From the NCBI RefSeq assembly GCF_002968835.1, contig NZ_PKQK01000001.1:2666001-2730000 (forward strand): DNA of 64,000 nt, read 5' to 3'. This stretch comes from Paenibacillus sp. PCH8. Lineage in GTDB: Bacteria > Bacillota > Bacilli > Paenibacillales > Paenibacillaceae. The position numbers were made by a program, and so were the translations under genes. This document shows positions 53,237 through 64,000 of the stretch, piece by piece (position 1 is the stretch's first letter; every line of letters starts with the position of its first letter). The notes under the pieces are model-generated. The model made no database searches, was not told the origin of the DNA, and worked only from the letters and a program-made list of their open reading frames with translations.

Positions 53237-54016
53237 TTATTTTAATTGAACTGATTTCTTGATGGTATCGATTTCGGCTTTGGTCTCATCACCCAGATAC
53301 GTGAAGATGAAGTTGAAAGCATAACCTTCAATGATTGAACTGTAGTAGTCCTGAGTAATGGTTGTTCCGTCACCTGCATCCATCGTGATTTGCATCAAGT
53401 CCATCTTTTTGCCACCAATGGTTTCCGTTGTCATTTCTTTATAATCGTAAGGGAACTGGCTATCCTCCATGAATTTCTTGGTTGCTTTGAGGTAGTCTTT
53501 GCCTGTACGAATGCCTTGCAATAAGCTTACTTTCTCAGCAATCGCCATTGCGGAAGGACCAATTTGACCTCCGTCTAATGGATACTTTGAAGCCATAAGC
53601 AGATTCAATGTTTTAGTCTGGGACAGTTCAATCTGTTTTTTCTTCGTTTCATCATCACCGGCAATCGCTTCGGAGGAAGCGTTTGTCAGCTCATTCATGC
53701 CTGCAGCATCCTGGAACTCCCATGCTTCCGGGAATTTCAGTGATACGCCGAAATAGTCATTGGTATAAGAACCTTTTTCCGTATTTCCCAGCTCAACGTC
53801 TTTTGTATTATCGGTTCCTTTGTCCTCTGCGTTGGCTGGCTCCGTGTTCTCTGTATCTTCCGTGTTGGTCGTTTCGGAATCTGTGCCGGCAGTTGTTTCT
53901 GTTCCAGTGGAATCATCAGTGGTGGCTGTGTTATCTGCCTTGTCACCGCAAGCGGCTGCAACCAGCATAATCATAATGAGCATTGCGAATAAAGAAGCTT
54001 TTTTTGGAATTGTCAT
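53237..54016 (-). CDS. Putative lipoprotein with PsbP-like C-terminal domain
   Basis: 259 residues. Signal with lipobox VAAAC near residue 23, a 55-residue Thr/Glu/Asp-rich low-complexity linker (TTDDSTGTETTAGTD and following), then a globular domain beginning YTNDYFGVSLKFPEAWEFQD and ending YAFNFIFTYLGDETKAEIDT. The second part has the general pattern of PsbP/DUF1795-like surface proteins. No specific function is known. Unrelated to the flanking ABC and bgl genes as far as can be seen. Confidence 0.75.
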   Translation of the reverse strand: MTIPKKASLFAMLIMIMLVAAACGDKADNTATTDDSTGTETTAGTDSETTNTEDTENTEPANAEDKGTDNTKDVELGNTEKGSYTNDYFGVSLKFPEAWEFQDAAGMNELTNASSEAIAGDDETKKKQIELSQTKTLNLLMASKYPLDGGQIGPSAMAIAEKVSLLQGIRTGKDYLKATKKFMEDSQFPYDYKEMTTETIGGKKMDLMQITMDAGDGTTITQDYYSSIIEGYAFNFIFTYLGDETKAEIDTIKKSVQLK

Positions 54017-54174
54017 AATACCCTCCTGAAATGTGTGTGTGTTTCTCTCTCTACATGTTGCGTAGTCCTACATGATCGTACGAAAGTTCTCGAATACGAT
54101 CTACAGAATCTAATCGGTCTTCTATAAATAAGACAATCGACTGGCGATTGAAACAGCACAGGGAGTGATTTTAC

Positions 54175-54324
54175 ATGAGTATGAAAGATATTTATCTGGC
54201 GGAGTTGGATCGAGCGAGTGGGGAATCCTTTGATCAGCTGTTTGACGATCTGTATTTGCAGGTGGATTTCAAGTGGATTGAACGTGCGCTGATACAGGGG
54301 ATTCCGGCGAATGTGAGTCTGTAG
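54175..54324 (+). CDS. Small acidic protein, unknown function
   Basis: 49 codons with GGGAGTG 7 nt before the ATG: MSMKDIYLAELDRASGESFD and a tail FKWIERALIQGIPANVSL. It is a short acidic, amphipathic-helical protein without signal peptide. No family is recognised. It lies between the lipoprotein gene and the first LicT element. Confidence 0.5.
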   Translation: MSMKDIYLAELDRASGESFDQLFDDLYLQVDFKWIERALIQGIPANVSL

Positions 54325-54408
54325 ATCGTGAAGTTGATTTTGCGAAATAGATATGTTACGCTTACATTACAAGAGCAAACAACAGAATAAGCAATAACAT
54401 CTTTTGAT

Positions 54409-54441
54409 GGATTGTAACTGTGAAGACAGGCAAAACCTAAA
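54409..54441 (+). promoter_or_regulatory. RAT 1: LicT ribonucleic antiterminator before the first GH1 gene
   Basis: Begins GGATTGTAACTG and ends GGCAAAACCTAAA, the two conserved halves of BglG/LicT targets. Its 3' end overlaps the left arm of the terminator at 54432, so LicT binding and terminator formation exclude each other. Confidence 0.88.
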
Positions 54442-54504
54442 CTGATGGTGAAATGAAAGCCCCTTTTTTTTGGTGCTATTTTACCTTGAGTTTAGGTTTT
54501 TTTT
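54432..54504 (+). terminator. LicT-controlled attenuator 1
   Basis: AAAACCTAAACT/AGTTTAGGTTTT arms around a 45-nt loop that itself can fold, followed by eight T. Located 70 nt before the first GH1 gene. Confidence 0.88.
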
Positions 54505-54529
54505 GTTTTCTGCTCTAAATTACAGTTAG

Positions 54530-56032
<1,503 letters not shown>

Positions 56033-56077
56033 TTCTCTCGTTCGTAAACCGAATTATATGAGGTAATGTATCATTCG

Positions 56078-56110
56078 GGATTGTTACCGCAAGAAGCGGG
56101 CAAAACCTGA
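56078..56110 (+). promoter_or_regulatory. RAT 2: LicT antiterminator before the SLH esterase
   Basis: GGATTGTTACCGC ... GCGGGCAAAACCTGA, with compensatory C-G pairs replacing the usual CTG/CAG stem, which supports a conserved RNA hairpin. Overlaps the terminator arm at 56096. Confidence 0.88.
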
Positions 56111-56178
56111 CATCAAAGTTGGTATTGAATGAACCTGATGGTTCTGAGAGCCCTTTTGTCGGGTCTTGTCCGCTTTTT
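56096..56178 (+). terminator. LicT-controlled attenuator 2
   Basis: 17-bp arms (56096-56112 and 56157-56173) with two G-U pairs and one mismatch, followed by five T, 38 nt before the esterase start. Confidence 0.85.
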
Positions 56179-56215
56179 GGTATACTTCAAGACATTATAT
56201 TGGAGGGGTTTTTCT

Positions 56216-57895
56216 TTGAAAAAAAGGAATACGGCTACAAGGAATATGGGGTGGATGTTGGCACTGACTCTCAGCCTGAGTGTGATCTGGCCAACAACGG
56301 TTGGTGCAGAACGTGCTGAAGTTACGCGGATTCAGGCCAATACTTATGTGGGTGATCCGGGAGAGATGGTAGAGTCCTTTGACATTACCGTTGCTGACCC
56401 GGAGAAGTATCGCAATCTGAAGGCTTCTGACTTCGAGATTACAGGCAATTATGATGGTTATCCCTTGAATGAAGCAGCGGAAATCGTGCAAAACAATTAT
56501 GAAGATGACGGGATAAAATTGACCATTCAGGATCATACCATCCATATGGAGGTAGAGCCGTTTAAATATCCTGGAGGTATGAAATCCCAATTTGCAGTAA
56601 CTAGCAAAACGTATCCGGAGCTTTCTTTTGATGAGAAAAGTGTAAAGCAGGTTACAACACGTACAGTGGATGCGTTTGAAAAAGGGCAATTTACAGGTAG
56701 TAACGGTGCGACTCTGTCCTATAATCTGAAACATAGTCCGTCCAAAGAACCCAAGCCACTCATGGTATGGCTTCATGGTGGTGGTGAAGTTGGAACAGAT
56801 GGACGTAACCATCTTACCGCGAATCGCGGAGCGGTAGTCTGGACAGAATCGGGATACGATACTTCCGTGCTAGCAGTACAGTATCCTGAGAATTACAGCT
56901 TCAAGATCTATGATAACCCTGAACAATTGGCTCAAATGCAAGCGTACTTCGTAGCGCAATATGAATTGATCCAGAAGCTGGTTGCTGAAGGCGAAGTTGA
57001 TCCGAACCGGATCTATCTCTCTGGTGTATCCAGTGGTGGCGGGGGTGCATTTCGTTTCCTGACACAGTATCCGGATCTGTTCGCCGGAGCGATTGTTGTT
57101 GCAGCCAAGGATACAGTCGCGGATTACACGGGATCTGTAGAGGCATTCAAGCAGGAGCTGAAAGATATTGTTAATGTGCCTGTCTGGATTATGCACGCGG
57201 AAAATGACCCAACCACAGACAGTCGCACAAGCTCACTCGCTTATCAGGCTCTCACCGAGCTGGGCGCCAAGCATGTGAAATTAGCATTGTATGATGATGC
57301 ATACATGGATAGCCAAAGGTTGTATGGCGGTCTGAGACACTGGTCATGGGTGCCGGCCTTTAACGATAAGGAAGTACTCGCGAGCTTGTTCCAACTAAGC
57401 AAAGGGACTGCGGGAGAACAGACTGGAGGTAGCGCTGAACATGCCGTACAACCGGCGGAGCCAGTGACCAGAGCACAAATAGCGAATGTTTTGGCAGACG
57501 TACTGGATCTTCCCGATGCTTCTGGAGATTATCCATATCTGGATTCTGCCCCAGGTTGGGCTAAACAGGCTATTGCTAAGGTGACCAAAGCAGGATTCAT
57601 GAACGGAATGAGCAAACAGCAATTTGCACCGGAAACCGAAGTGACACGTGCGCAAATGGCAGTGATTGTAGACCATGTTCTGTCGAATCGCGGCTGGAAT
57701 GCTGCTTCTGACGCCACTGTATTTTCTTTTAAAGACATTCAGGGGGAGCACTGGGCTTATAAAGCCATTCAAAACAGTGCTCATGCAGGGATATTGTCCG
57801 GTATAAGCAAAGATCAATTTGGTCCATCGAAGTCTGTTACAGGTGAGCAGCTGGAGCTGATCCTGCAACGACTGGAACAATTAAAAACAAATTAA
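56216..57895 (+). CDS. Surface-anchored esterase with C-terminal SLH domains
   Basis: 559 residues: signal peptide (WMLALTLSLSVIWPTTVGA|E), an N-terminal Ig-like sandwich (about 30-145), an alpha/beta-hydrolase esterase domain (about 160-420) and SLH repeats (from VTRAQIANVLADVLDLPDAS, then FAPETEVTRAQMAVIVDHVL and HWAYKAIQNSAHAGILSGIS). The triad candidates are Ser in LSGVSSGGGGAFRF, Asp in HAENDPTTDS and His in RHWSWVPAF. SLH domains attach it to pyruvylated secondary wall polymer. The fold resembles peptidase/acetylxylan- or feruloyl-esterase-like enzymes; the substrate is unknown. Start TTG 56216 has GGAGGGG 8 nt upstream. It is under RAT 2 control and co-transcribed with GH1 copy B 43 nt downstream. 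Confidence 0.87.
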   Translation: MKKRNTATRNMGWMLALTLSLSVIWPTTVGAERAEVTRIQANTYVGDPGEMVESFDITVADPEKYRNLKASDFEITGNYDGYPLNEAAEIVQNNYEDDGIKLTIQDHTIHMEVEPFKYPGGMKSQFAVTSKTYPELSFDEKSVKQVTTRTVDAFEKGQFTGSNGATLSYNLKHSPSKEPKPLMVWLHGGGEVGTDGRNHLTANRGAVVWTESGYDTSVLAVQYPENYSFKIYDNPEQLAQMQAYFVAQYELIQKLVAEGEVDPNRIYLSGVSSGGGGAFRFLTQYPDLFAGAIVVAAKDTVADYTGSVEAFKQELKDIVNVPVWIMHAENDPTTDSRTSSLAYQALTELGAKHVKLALYDDAYMDSQRLYGGLRHWSWVPAFNDKEVLASLFQLSKGTAGEQTGGSAEHAVQPAEPVTRAQIANVLADVLDLPDASGDYPYLDSAPGWAKQAIAKVTKAGFMNGMSKQQFAPETEVTRAQMAVIVDHVLSNRGWNAASDATVFSFKDIQGEHWAYKAIQNSAHAGILSGISKDQFGPSKSVTGEQLELILQRLEQLKTN

Positions 57896-57911
57896 ACGAT
57901 ATAACCTATAA

Positions 57912-59363
<1,452 letters not shown>

Positions 59364-59440
59364 TTACTAGTTCCTATAGCCTGGGTGTGCAAGCCCTTCT
59401 TATGTTAATTTAACGCACATTAACCGCTTTCAGAAAAACA

Positions 59441-59469
59441 TTGTCATACGAATTGTTATATGGTAAGAT
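59441..59469 (+). promoter_or_regulatory. Promoter of licT with extended -10
   Basis: TTGTCA (59441-59446) and TAAGAT (59464-59469) are 17 nt apart with TGG preceding the -10. A cre-like site (ATTAACCGCTTTCA, 59419-59432, 12 of 14 positions) lies just upstream. Confidence 0.55.
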
Positions 59470-59491
59470 GGGCCTAAGGCTAATGAATACT

Positions 59492-59524
59492 GGATTGTTA
59501 CTGTTCAATCAGGCAAAACCAGAA
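59492..59524 (+). promoter_or_regulatory. RAT 3: LicT antiterminator in the licT leader
   Basis: GGATTGTTACTG ... CAGGCAAAACCAGAA; overlaps the terminator at 59512. It implies that LicT activates its own synthesis. Confidence 0.88.
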
Positions 59525-59563
59525 GCAGGGTATATTTCGTAACCTGCTTTGGTTTTGCCTTTT
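59512..59563 (+). terminator. LicT-controlled attenuator 3
   Basis: GGCAAAACCA plus AAGCAGG pair with CCTGCTTTGGTTTTGCC (one bulged G), followed by TTTT, 33 nt before licT. Confidence 0.88.
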
Positions 59564-59595
59564 ACTACTTTGACGGTGCAAGGTGATGTGAAGAA

Positions 59596-60447
59596 ATGAA
59601 AATTGAGAAGGTGCTGAACAACAACGTAGTTACTGTGATTGATCCGGGAGGAAACGAACTGGTCGTTATGGGACGTGGAATTGCCTTCAAAAAGCATACT
59701 GGTGAAGCGATAGACGAGAGTCTCGTCGAAAAAATATTTTCGCTCGAAAGCAAGGAAGTATCACAGAAACTCAAGACACTTCTGTCTGATATTCCGGTTG
59801 AATATGTCGAGTGCTCGGATGAGATTATCCGATATGCCGAGACGGTGTTAGGTGAGAAGTTACATGAAAGTATCTATATTTCACTGACAGATCATATTCA
59901 TTTTGCCATTGATCGTCATCGTCAAGGATTGCAGATTCGTAATGCACTTTTTTGGGAAATCAAGCGCATGTACCGCAAGGAATATGCTATTGGACTCAAG
60001 GCGTTACAGATTATTGAAGAAACCTTAGGTGTCCTGCTTCCCGAAGACGAATGCGCATTCATCGCGATGCATCTGGTTAATGCCCAGATGAACGGTGAGA
60101 TGAGAGAAACCATCAGTATTACGAACATCGTTAAGGACATACTTAACATTGTAAGACGTAGCTTTGTGATCGAGCTTGACGAGGATTCACTAAGTTATTA
60201 TCGATTTTTAACTCATCTGAAGTTCTTTGCCCAACGTGTGTTGCAAGGGATGGCGATTGAAGATAAAGAAGAAGATAATCCGCTTCATGACTTGGTGAGC
60301 AAGCAGTATCCGGAAGCACATGCATGTGCAGTAAGGATCAGTGACTATACTCGTAAGATCTATAATCGGGTGTTGTCCAAGGAAGAAATACTGTATCTGA
60401 CCATTCACATTGAACGAGTTGTCAGACTTGAACAAACAATTGAATAA
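59596..60447 (+). CDS. licT: LicT/BglG-family transcriptional antiterminator
   Basis: A 283-residue RNA-binding regulator. The N-terminal CAT domain (MKIEKVLNNNVVTVIDPGGN ... GRGIAFKKHTGE, residues 1-55) binds RAT RNA. PRD1 (about 70-170) and PRD2 (about 175-280) follow. The four regulatory histidines are present: His100 (TDHIHF), His159 (FIAMHLVNAQ), His207 (FLTHLKFF) and His271 (LTIHIERV). HPr phosphorylates PRD2 to activate and the PTS permease phosphorylates PRD1 to inactivate in the B. subtilis protein. AAGGTG lies 11 nt before the ATG. It is followed by RAT 4 and the permease gene, its likely sensor. Confidence 0.95.
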   Translation: MKIEKVLNNNVVTVIDPGGNELVVMGRGIAFKKHTGEAIDESLVEKIFSLESKEVSQKLKTLLSDIPVEYVECSDEIIRYAETVLGEKLHESIYISLTDHIHFAIDRHRQGLQIRNALFWEIKRMYRKEYAIGLKALQIIEETLGVLLPEDECAFIAMHLVNAQMNGEMRETISITNIVKDILNIVRRSFVIELDEDSLSYYRFLTHLKFFAQRVLQGMAIEDKEEDNPLHDLVSKQYPEAHACAVRISDYTRKIYNRVLSKEEILYLTIHIERVVRLEQTIE

Positions 60448-60453
60448 AATTTA

Positions 60454-60486
60454 GGATTGTTACTGCTAAAAAGGCAAAACCTAAAC
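60454..60486 (+). promoter_or_regulatory. RAT 4: LicT antiterminator between licT and the permease
   Basis: GGATTGTTACTGC ... GGCAAAACCTAAAC starts 6 nt after the licT stop, with no promoter between, so transcription arriving from licT is tested a second time. Confidence 0.9.
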
Positions 60487-60542
60487 GTTGAATAATGATA
60501 AGCTTATCTGCTTTGTCATTATTCAGTGTTTAGGTTTTTTTT
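60477..60542 (+). terminator. LicT-controlled attenuator 4
   Basis: Long stem AAACCTAAACGTTGAATAAT with its near-complement ending GTTTAGGTTT, then eight T, 35 nt before the permease gene. Confidence 0.9.
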
Positions 60543-60576
60543 CAACCTTCATTACACATAAAAGGAGCAAAACACA

Positions 60577-62478
60577 ATGGATAAACAACAATTGTCCAAG
60601 GATATTTTGAAGCTTGTTGGTGGCGAAGAGAACATCGATCAAGTCACACACTGTATGACAAGACTCAGATTTAACCTGAACGACAACAAAAAAGCGGACA
60701 AAGCAACGCTGAAAAATACACCAGGCGTTATGGGCGTTATGGAGAATGGTGGACAATTCCAGGTTATTATCGGTAACGATGTACCTGTTGTGTACAACGC
60801 ACTTGTAGGCAACATGTCCAAATCACCAAATGGAGATAATGCATCATCAGGTGCTTCAACTGGAGAGAAGAAAAAGAGAAATCCAATAAGTGCGTTATTC
60901 GACTTTATTTCCGGCATATTTACACCGATCCTGCCAGCGATTACGGGCGCAGGTATGATCAAAGGGATCGTGGCCATTCTGGTAGCTCTGGAATGGTTGT
61001 CCGATACAAGTTCGACCTACATCATTTTGTCTGCGATCGGTGATGGTGCATTCTACTTCCTGCCGATCATCCTTGCAATCAGTGCCGCACGTAAGCTTGG
61101 TAGCAATATGTACATTGGCGCAGCACTTGCCGCAGGTATTATGCATCCAACGATTACTGCGTTACTTGCTCAGGGGGATTCAACATTTGCGGGTATTAAA
61201 GTCATCGCCGCAACATATTCATCTACGGTTATTCCGATTATTCTCGCCATTTGGATTGCTTCCTATGTAGAGAAAGCCGTTGATCGTATAACGCATGCTT
61301 CACTGAAACTCTTGGTTGTTCCAACGGTTACTCTGTTAATTATGGTTCCTTTGACCTTGATGACAGTAGGACCACTGGGTACGGTCCTTGGTAATGGTTT
61401 GTCTGGTGGTATTTCATGGTTGTTCGATAACATGTCCATCTTCGCAAGTATCCTGATTGGTGGTACGATGTCACTGCTGATCATCACAGGGATGCACTAT
61501 GCCTTGTTGCCAATCGTTGTTGGTTCAATGACAACATTGGGTTACGACTTTATTATTCCACTGATGTTTGCAGCTAACTTGGCACAAGGTGGCGCAGCAT
61601 TTGGTGTGGGTCTCAGATCGAAAAATAGTAAAACCAAATCCCTTGCCTATTCTACTGGTCTTACAGCGGTTATGGGGATCACAGAACCAGCGATGTACGG
61701 GATCAACATGAAGTTCAAAAAACCATTTATTGCAGCCCTTACCGGTGGAGCAATTGCCGGTGGATTCATGGGTATCTTCAATGTTAAATCGTATGTTATT
61801 ACAGGACTTGCAGGTCTGCCGAGTGTGGCAGCATTTATCAGTCCAGCAATTAGCACACTGCTCTATGCTCTGGCTGGTGGTTTGATTGCCATCGTAGCTG
61901 CGGCAGTACTGACGTACATTCTTGGGTTCCAGGAAGAAAATGCAACTGAGCCAGCAGCACCAGTAGCTGAGCCTGCAAAATCAGCAGCAACGACTTCTGT
62001 TGTAACTGAAGAAACAAAAGCACAAGATGAGCAAGTATTCAGCCCGATTACAGGTGAAGTTAAACCGCTGAGCGAAGTTCCTGACCCTGCGTTCTCTGAA
62101 GAGATTATGGGTAAAGGATTTGCAATTCAACCTTCTGAGGGACGTGTGGTATCTCCAATCAACGGAACCGTATTCTCGTTATCGAAGAGTGGACACGCCA
62201 TTGGTCTGGTAAGTGATACAGGCGCAGAGATGTTGATTCATATCGGGATTGATACGGTGAAGCTGAAAGGTCAATTCTTCTCACCTAAAGTTCAAGCAGG
62301 TGTGAAAGTTGCCGTAGGTGATGTACTGATGGAGTTTGACCGGGAAGAAATCGAAAAAGCCGGTTACACGACGATTACACCAGTTATTATTACGAACATG
62401 CATCAATATGAGTCCATTGAGTCTGCTGGTCGCACTACGATTAAAGAAAAAGACTTGTTGTTCACAGCGAAAGCTTAA
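60577..62478 (+). CDS. bglP: PTS beta-glucoside-specific EIIBCA permease
   Basis: A 633-residue protein with domains in the order B-C-A. EIIB carries the phosphorylated Cys26 (VTHCMTRLRF). EIIC (about 105-455) is a multi-span channel starting FDFISGIFTPILPAITGAGM. A linker rich in Ala/Pro/Glu precedes the glucose-type EIIA domain with phospho-His555 (EMLIHIGIDTVKLKG). It imports and phosphorylates beta-glucosides (cellobiose, salicin or arbutin type) and, by family precedent, phosphorylates LicT PRD1 when substrate is absent. AAAAGGAG lies 9 nt before the ATG. Last gene of the regulon. Confidence 0.95.
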   Translation: MDKQQLSKDILKLVGGEENIDQVTHCMTRLRFNLNDNKKADKATLKNTPGVMGVMENGGQFQVIIGNDVPVVYNALVGNMSKSPNGDNASSGASTGEKKKRNPISALFDFISGIFTPILPAITGAGMIKGIVAILVALEWLSDTSSTYIILSAIGDGAFYFLPIILAISAARKLGSNMYIGAALAAGIMHPTITALLAQGDSTFAGIKVIAATYSSTVIPIILAIWIASYVEKAVDRITHASLKLLVVPTVTLLIMVPLTLMTVGPLGTVLGNGLSGGISWLFDNMSIFASILIGGTMSLLIITGMHYALLPIVVGSMTTLGYDFIIPLMFAANLAQGGAAFGVGLRSKNSKTKSLAYSTGLTAVMGITEPAMYGINMKFKKPFIAALTGGAIAGGFMGIFNVKSYVITGLAGLPSVAAFISPAISTLLYALAGGLIAIVAAAVLTYILGFQEENATEPAAPVAEPAKSAATTSVVTEETKAQDEQVFSPITGEVKPLSEVPDPAFSEEIMGKGFAIQPSEGRVVSPINGTVFSLSKSGHAIGLVSDTGAEMLIHIGIDTVKLKGQFFSPKVQAGVKVAVGDVLMEFDREEIEKAGYTTITPVIITNMHQYESIESAGRTTIKEKDLLFTAKA

Positions 62479-62490
62479 TCATAAGAATGA

Positions 62491-62536
62491 AAAAGCAGCT
62501 TCACCGGAATGTAATTCGGTAAAGCTGCTTTTTTTT
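62491..62536. terminator. Bidirectional terminator after bglP
   Basis: AAAAGCAGCTTCACCG pairs with CGGTAAAGCTGCTTTT (one mismatch), with eight T on the plus strand. It also ends the convergent LysR gene. Confidence 0.95.
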
Positions 62537-62548
62537 GCGTATAGCTTT

Positions 62549-63457
62549 TTATACCACGGGAAGCATACCTTGCACCAATTGCACAAAGTGTTGTGCAGGC
62601 TTGGACAGATAGCGGTTCTGCAGCCAGACCAGTGCCGAGCCAACCGTGGAATGCTGATCCTGAATGCGATATACGTGGAATGGGTGCTCGTGGTATAGCT
62701 CCAGTACCGTCTGAGGCACGATGGAACTGGCGAAACCGAGTCGGACTAGTTCCAGCAACATATTAATGTCAGAGCACTCGCCCATAACGGAGGGAGTAAC
62801 CTGATGCTCCCGGAATTTATCCAGAATCAGTTCGAACATACCGAGTCCTTCTGTACTTGGTAGCAATAGAGGCATGCCTGTAAGCTGCTTAAAATAAGTC
62901 CCCATGCCTGCCCCTATTCCCATCTCCGTCGCAGCGTCCAGTAGTGGTGTTGAGGAAATGTAGAAGAGTGGCTCCTGTGGCATGTGTAGCACTTCATAAC
63001 GTTGGGTCTGTACAGGCATGCGTACACAGGCGAGTTCAACTTTACCATCATCCAAGAGTCGGCATAATTGCGCTGATTCATTTTGCTGAATTTTATAGGT
63101 CACTTGTGGGTGTGCGGTGCGAAACTGCTGAAGTGCTTGCGGGATCAGACGATCCGATATGGTATTGATGCCGATCGCAAGTTTGCCCCGGATGCCGTGC
63201 CGGAAACTTTGCATCTCCATTACAGCTTCCTCCATATATTTGGTCAAAGTAACCGCATAATCATAGAAGCTGCGGCCCGCCTGTGTTAGTTCCATCATGC
63301 GTCCTTTGCGTTCAAACAGCATCACCCCAAGTTCTTCTTCCATTAGCTTGAGCTGCTGGCTTAAAGGTGGCTGAGCCATGTGCAGCCGCCGGGCAGCTGC
63401 GGTAATCTGCTTCTCCTCGGCAATGGCAATGAAATAGCGACATTGTTTGATATCCAC
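62549..63457 (-). CDS. LysR-family transcriptional regulator
   Basis: 302 residues. The N-terminal HTH (AEEKQITAAARRLHMAQPPL, SQQLKLMEEELGVMLFERKG) is followed by a substrate-binding-type effector domain (GKLAIGINTISDRLIPQALQ onward). GTG 63457 (VDIKQCRYF) has GAAGGAGAC 6 nt upstream; the frame opens 18 codons earlier without a binding site. It is divergent from the ankyrin-repeat gene, which it may control, as LysR regulators commonly act on the divergent neighbour. Confidence 0.92.
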   Translation of the reverse strand: MDIKQCRYFIAIAEEKQITAAARRLHMAQPPLSQQLKLMEEELGVMLFERKGRMMELTQAGRSFYDYAVTLTKYMEEAVMEMQSFRHGIRGKLAIGINTISDRLIPQALQQFRTAHPQVTYKIQQNESAQLCRLLDDGKVELACVRMPVQTQRYEVLHMPQEPLFYISSTPLLDAATEMGIGAGMGTYFKQLTGMPLLLPSTEGLGMFELILDKFREHQVTPSVMGECSDINMLLELVRLGFASSIVPQTVLELYHEHPFHVYRIQDQHSTVGSALVWLQNRYLSKPAQHFVQLVQGMLPVV

Positions 63458-63640
63458 GTGGTTGTCTCCTTCGCTTGCAATGTATACGTAATTCGTATGG
63501 AAAGCCAACAAAACATGTATTTTTAATATACTATGATCTTATGTTACCATACATTAGATTTGCATACCTGACTAACAGGGCTTGGTTTCTATATGAATGT
63601 TACTGCATGAGAAAGACCTTAAATTGGAGGGTGAAACAAC

Positions 63641-64000
63641 GTGGTGAGAACAATACATGATGCCGCCCAAGCGGGGCATACCGATGAGGTCATTCGATGT
63701 ATCACACAGGGTAGCTGTTTGAATGAAAAGGATGCATTGGAGAGAACACCTCTGATGGCAGCCGTACATGGGAACAAGATAAACACGGTACGGATGTTAG
63801 TCGACGCTGGAGCGGACATTAACCTTCAGGATGCACGACTGGATAACCTACTGTTATACGCGAGTGCCGAGGGAATGTATGTCATGGTTGAATTGGCGAT
63901 TGCAGCAAATGCAGATACCAGTTTAACGAATCGTTTCGGCGGTACAGCTCTTATTCCTGCAGCGGATCGGGGCCATGTGGAGATTGTGGAATTGCTGCTG
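63641..64000 (+). CDS. Ankyrin-repeat protein, truncated by the window end
   Basis: The first 120 codons from GTG 63641 (GGAGG 10 nt upstream; GTG 63644 also possible), open to the window edge. At least three 33-residue ankyrin units are visible (TPLMAAVHGNKINTVRMLVD, AGADINLQDARLDNLLLYAS, TALIPAADRGHVEIVELLL). No signal peptide. Such short cytoplasmic ankyrin proteins mediate protein binding; the partner is unknown. Confidence 0.85.
   Translation, partial: MVRTIHDAAQAGHTDEVIRCITQGSCLNEKDALERTPLMAAVHGNKINTVRMLVDAGADINLQDARLDNLLLYASAEGMYVMVELAIAANADTSLTNRFGGTALIPAADRGHVEIVELLL

Noticed and set aside
54346-54376. cre-like TGTTACGCTTACA upstream of RAT 1
   Set aside because: It is one base short of the cre consensus spacing and was judged too weak to list as a site.

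Overview
The window looks like chromosome of a low-to-mid GC, spore-forming-type Firmicute, most likely Paenibacillus. Evidence: strong AGGAGG-type ribosome binding sites with frequent TTG/GTG starts, sigma-A promoters, CcpA-type cre boxes, an SLH-anchored surface enzyme, a YoaJ-type expansin, LicT antitermination, meso-diaminopimelate dehydrogenase, and a heavy load of secreted plant-polysaccharide hydrolases. No rRNA, tRNA, CRISPR array, phage or intact insertion sequence was seen. Layout: (1) 1-3.6 kb: 3' end of an amidohydrolase, a small membrane-protein gene beside a nonsense-mutated paralogue, and a chemotaxis receptor. (2) 3.5-10.2 kb, minus strand: a nitrogen-scavenging cluster (PucR-type regulator, NMT1/SsuA-type ABC importer, AtzG-like small protein, amidase, RidA). 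(3) 10.7-12 kb: acetyltransferase and HesB-like protein. (4) 11.8-25.1 kb: a galactan/arabinogalactan locus: LacI regulator, lipoprotein sugar-binding protein and two permeases, two GH30 enzymes, a GH35 and a GH43-AbfB protein, controlled by repeated palindromic operators and cre sites, with a 192-bp MITE-like repeat inserted. (5) 25.3-46.2 kb: housekeeping and accessory genes: broken sarcosine-oxidase-like gene, exodeoxyribonuclease III, hydrolases, ddh, a YkgJ/pentapeptide fusion, gdhA, a GreA-like/khtT/khtU potassium antiporter operon, an expansin, PhzF, quinone reductase, DJ-1/PfpI, WYL and ROK regulators, and an acetyltransferase. (6) 46.3-53.1 kb: an unusual Opp/Dpp-type ABC system: its binding protein appears circularly permuted, both permeases carry long N-terminal extensions, and the two ATPases are fused and divergently transcribed. 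(7) 54.4-62.5 kb: a beta-glucoside regulon: two GH1 phospho-beta-glucosidases, an SLH-anchored esterase, LicT and a BglP-type PTS permease, with four separate LicT antiterminator/terminator elements. (8) 62.5-64 kb: a LysR regulator divergent from a truncated ankyrin-repeat gene. The two sugar systems complement each other: the galactan locus cuts polymer outside the cell and imports oligomers by ABC transport, and the bgl regulon imports and phosphorylates beta-glucosides and hydrolyses them inside. Six genes' frames are broken at seven sites by single-base indels in short homopolymers: five genes have only G/C-run losses (six sites), the sixth has a one-base gain. In each case a single-base correction restores a full-length family member, so either base-calling error or recent decay must be considered.
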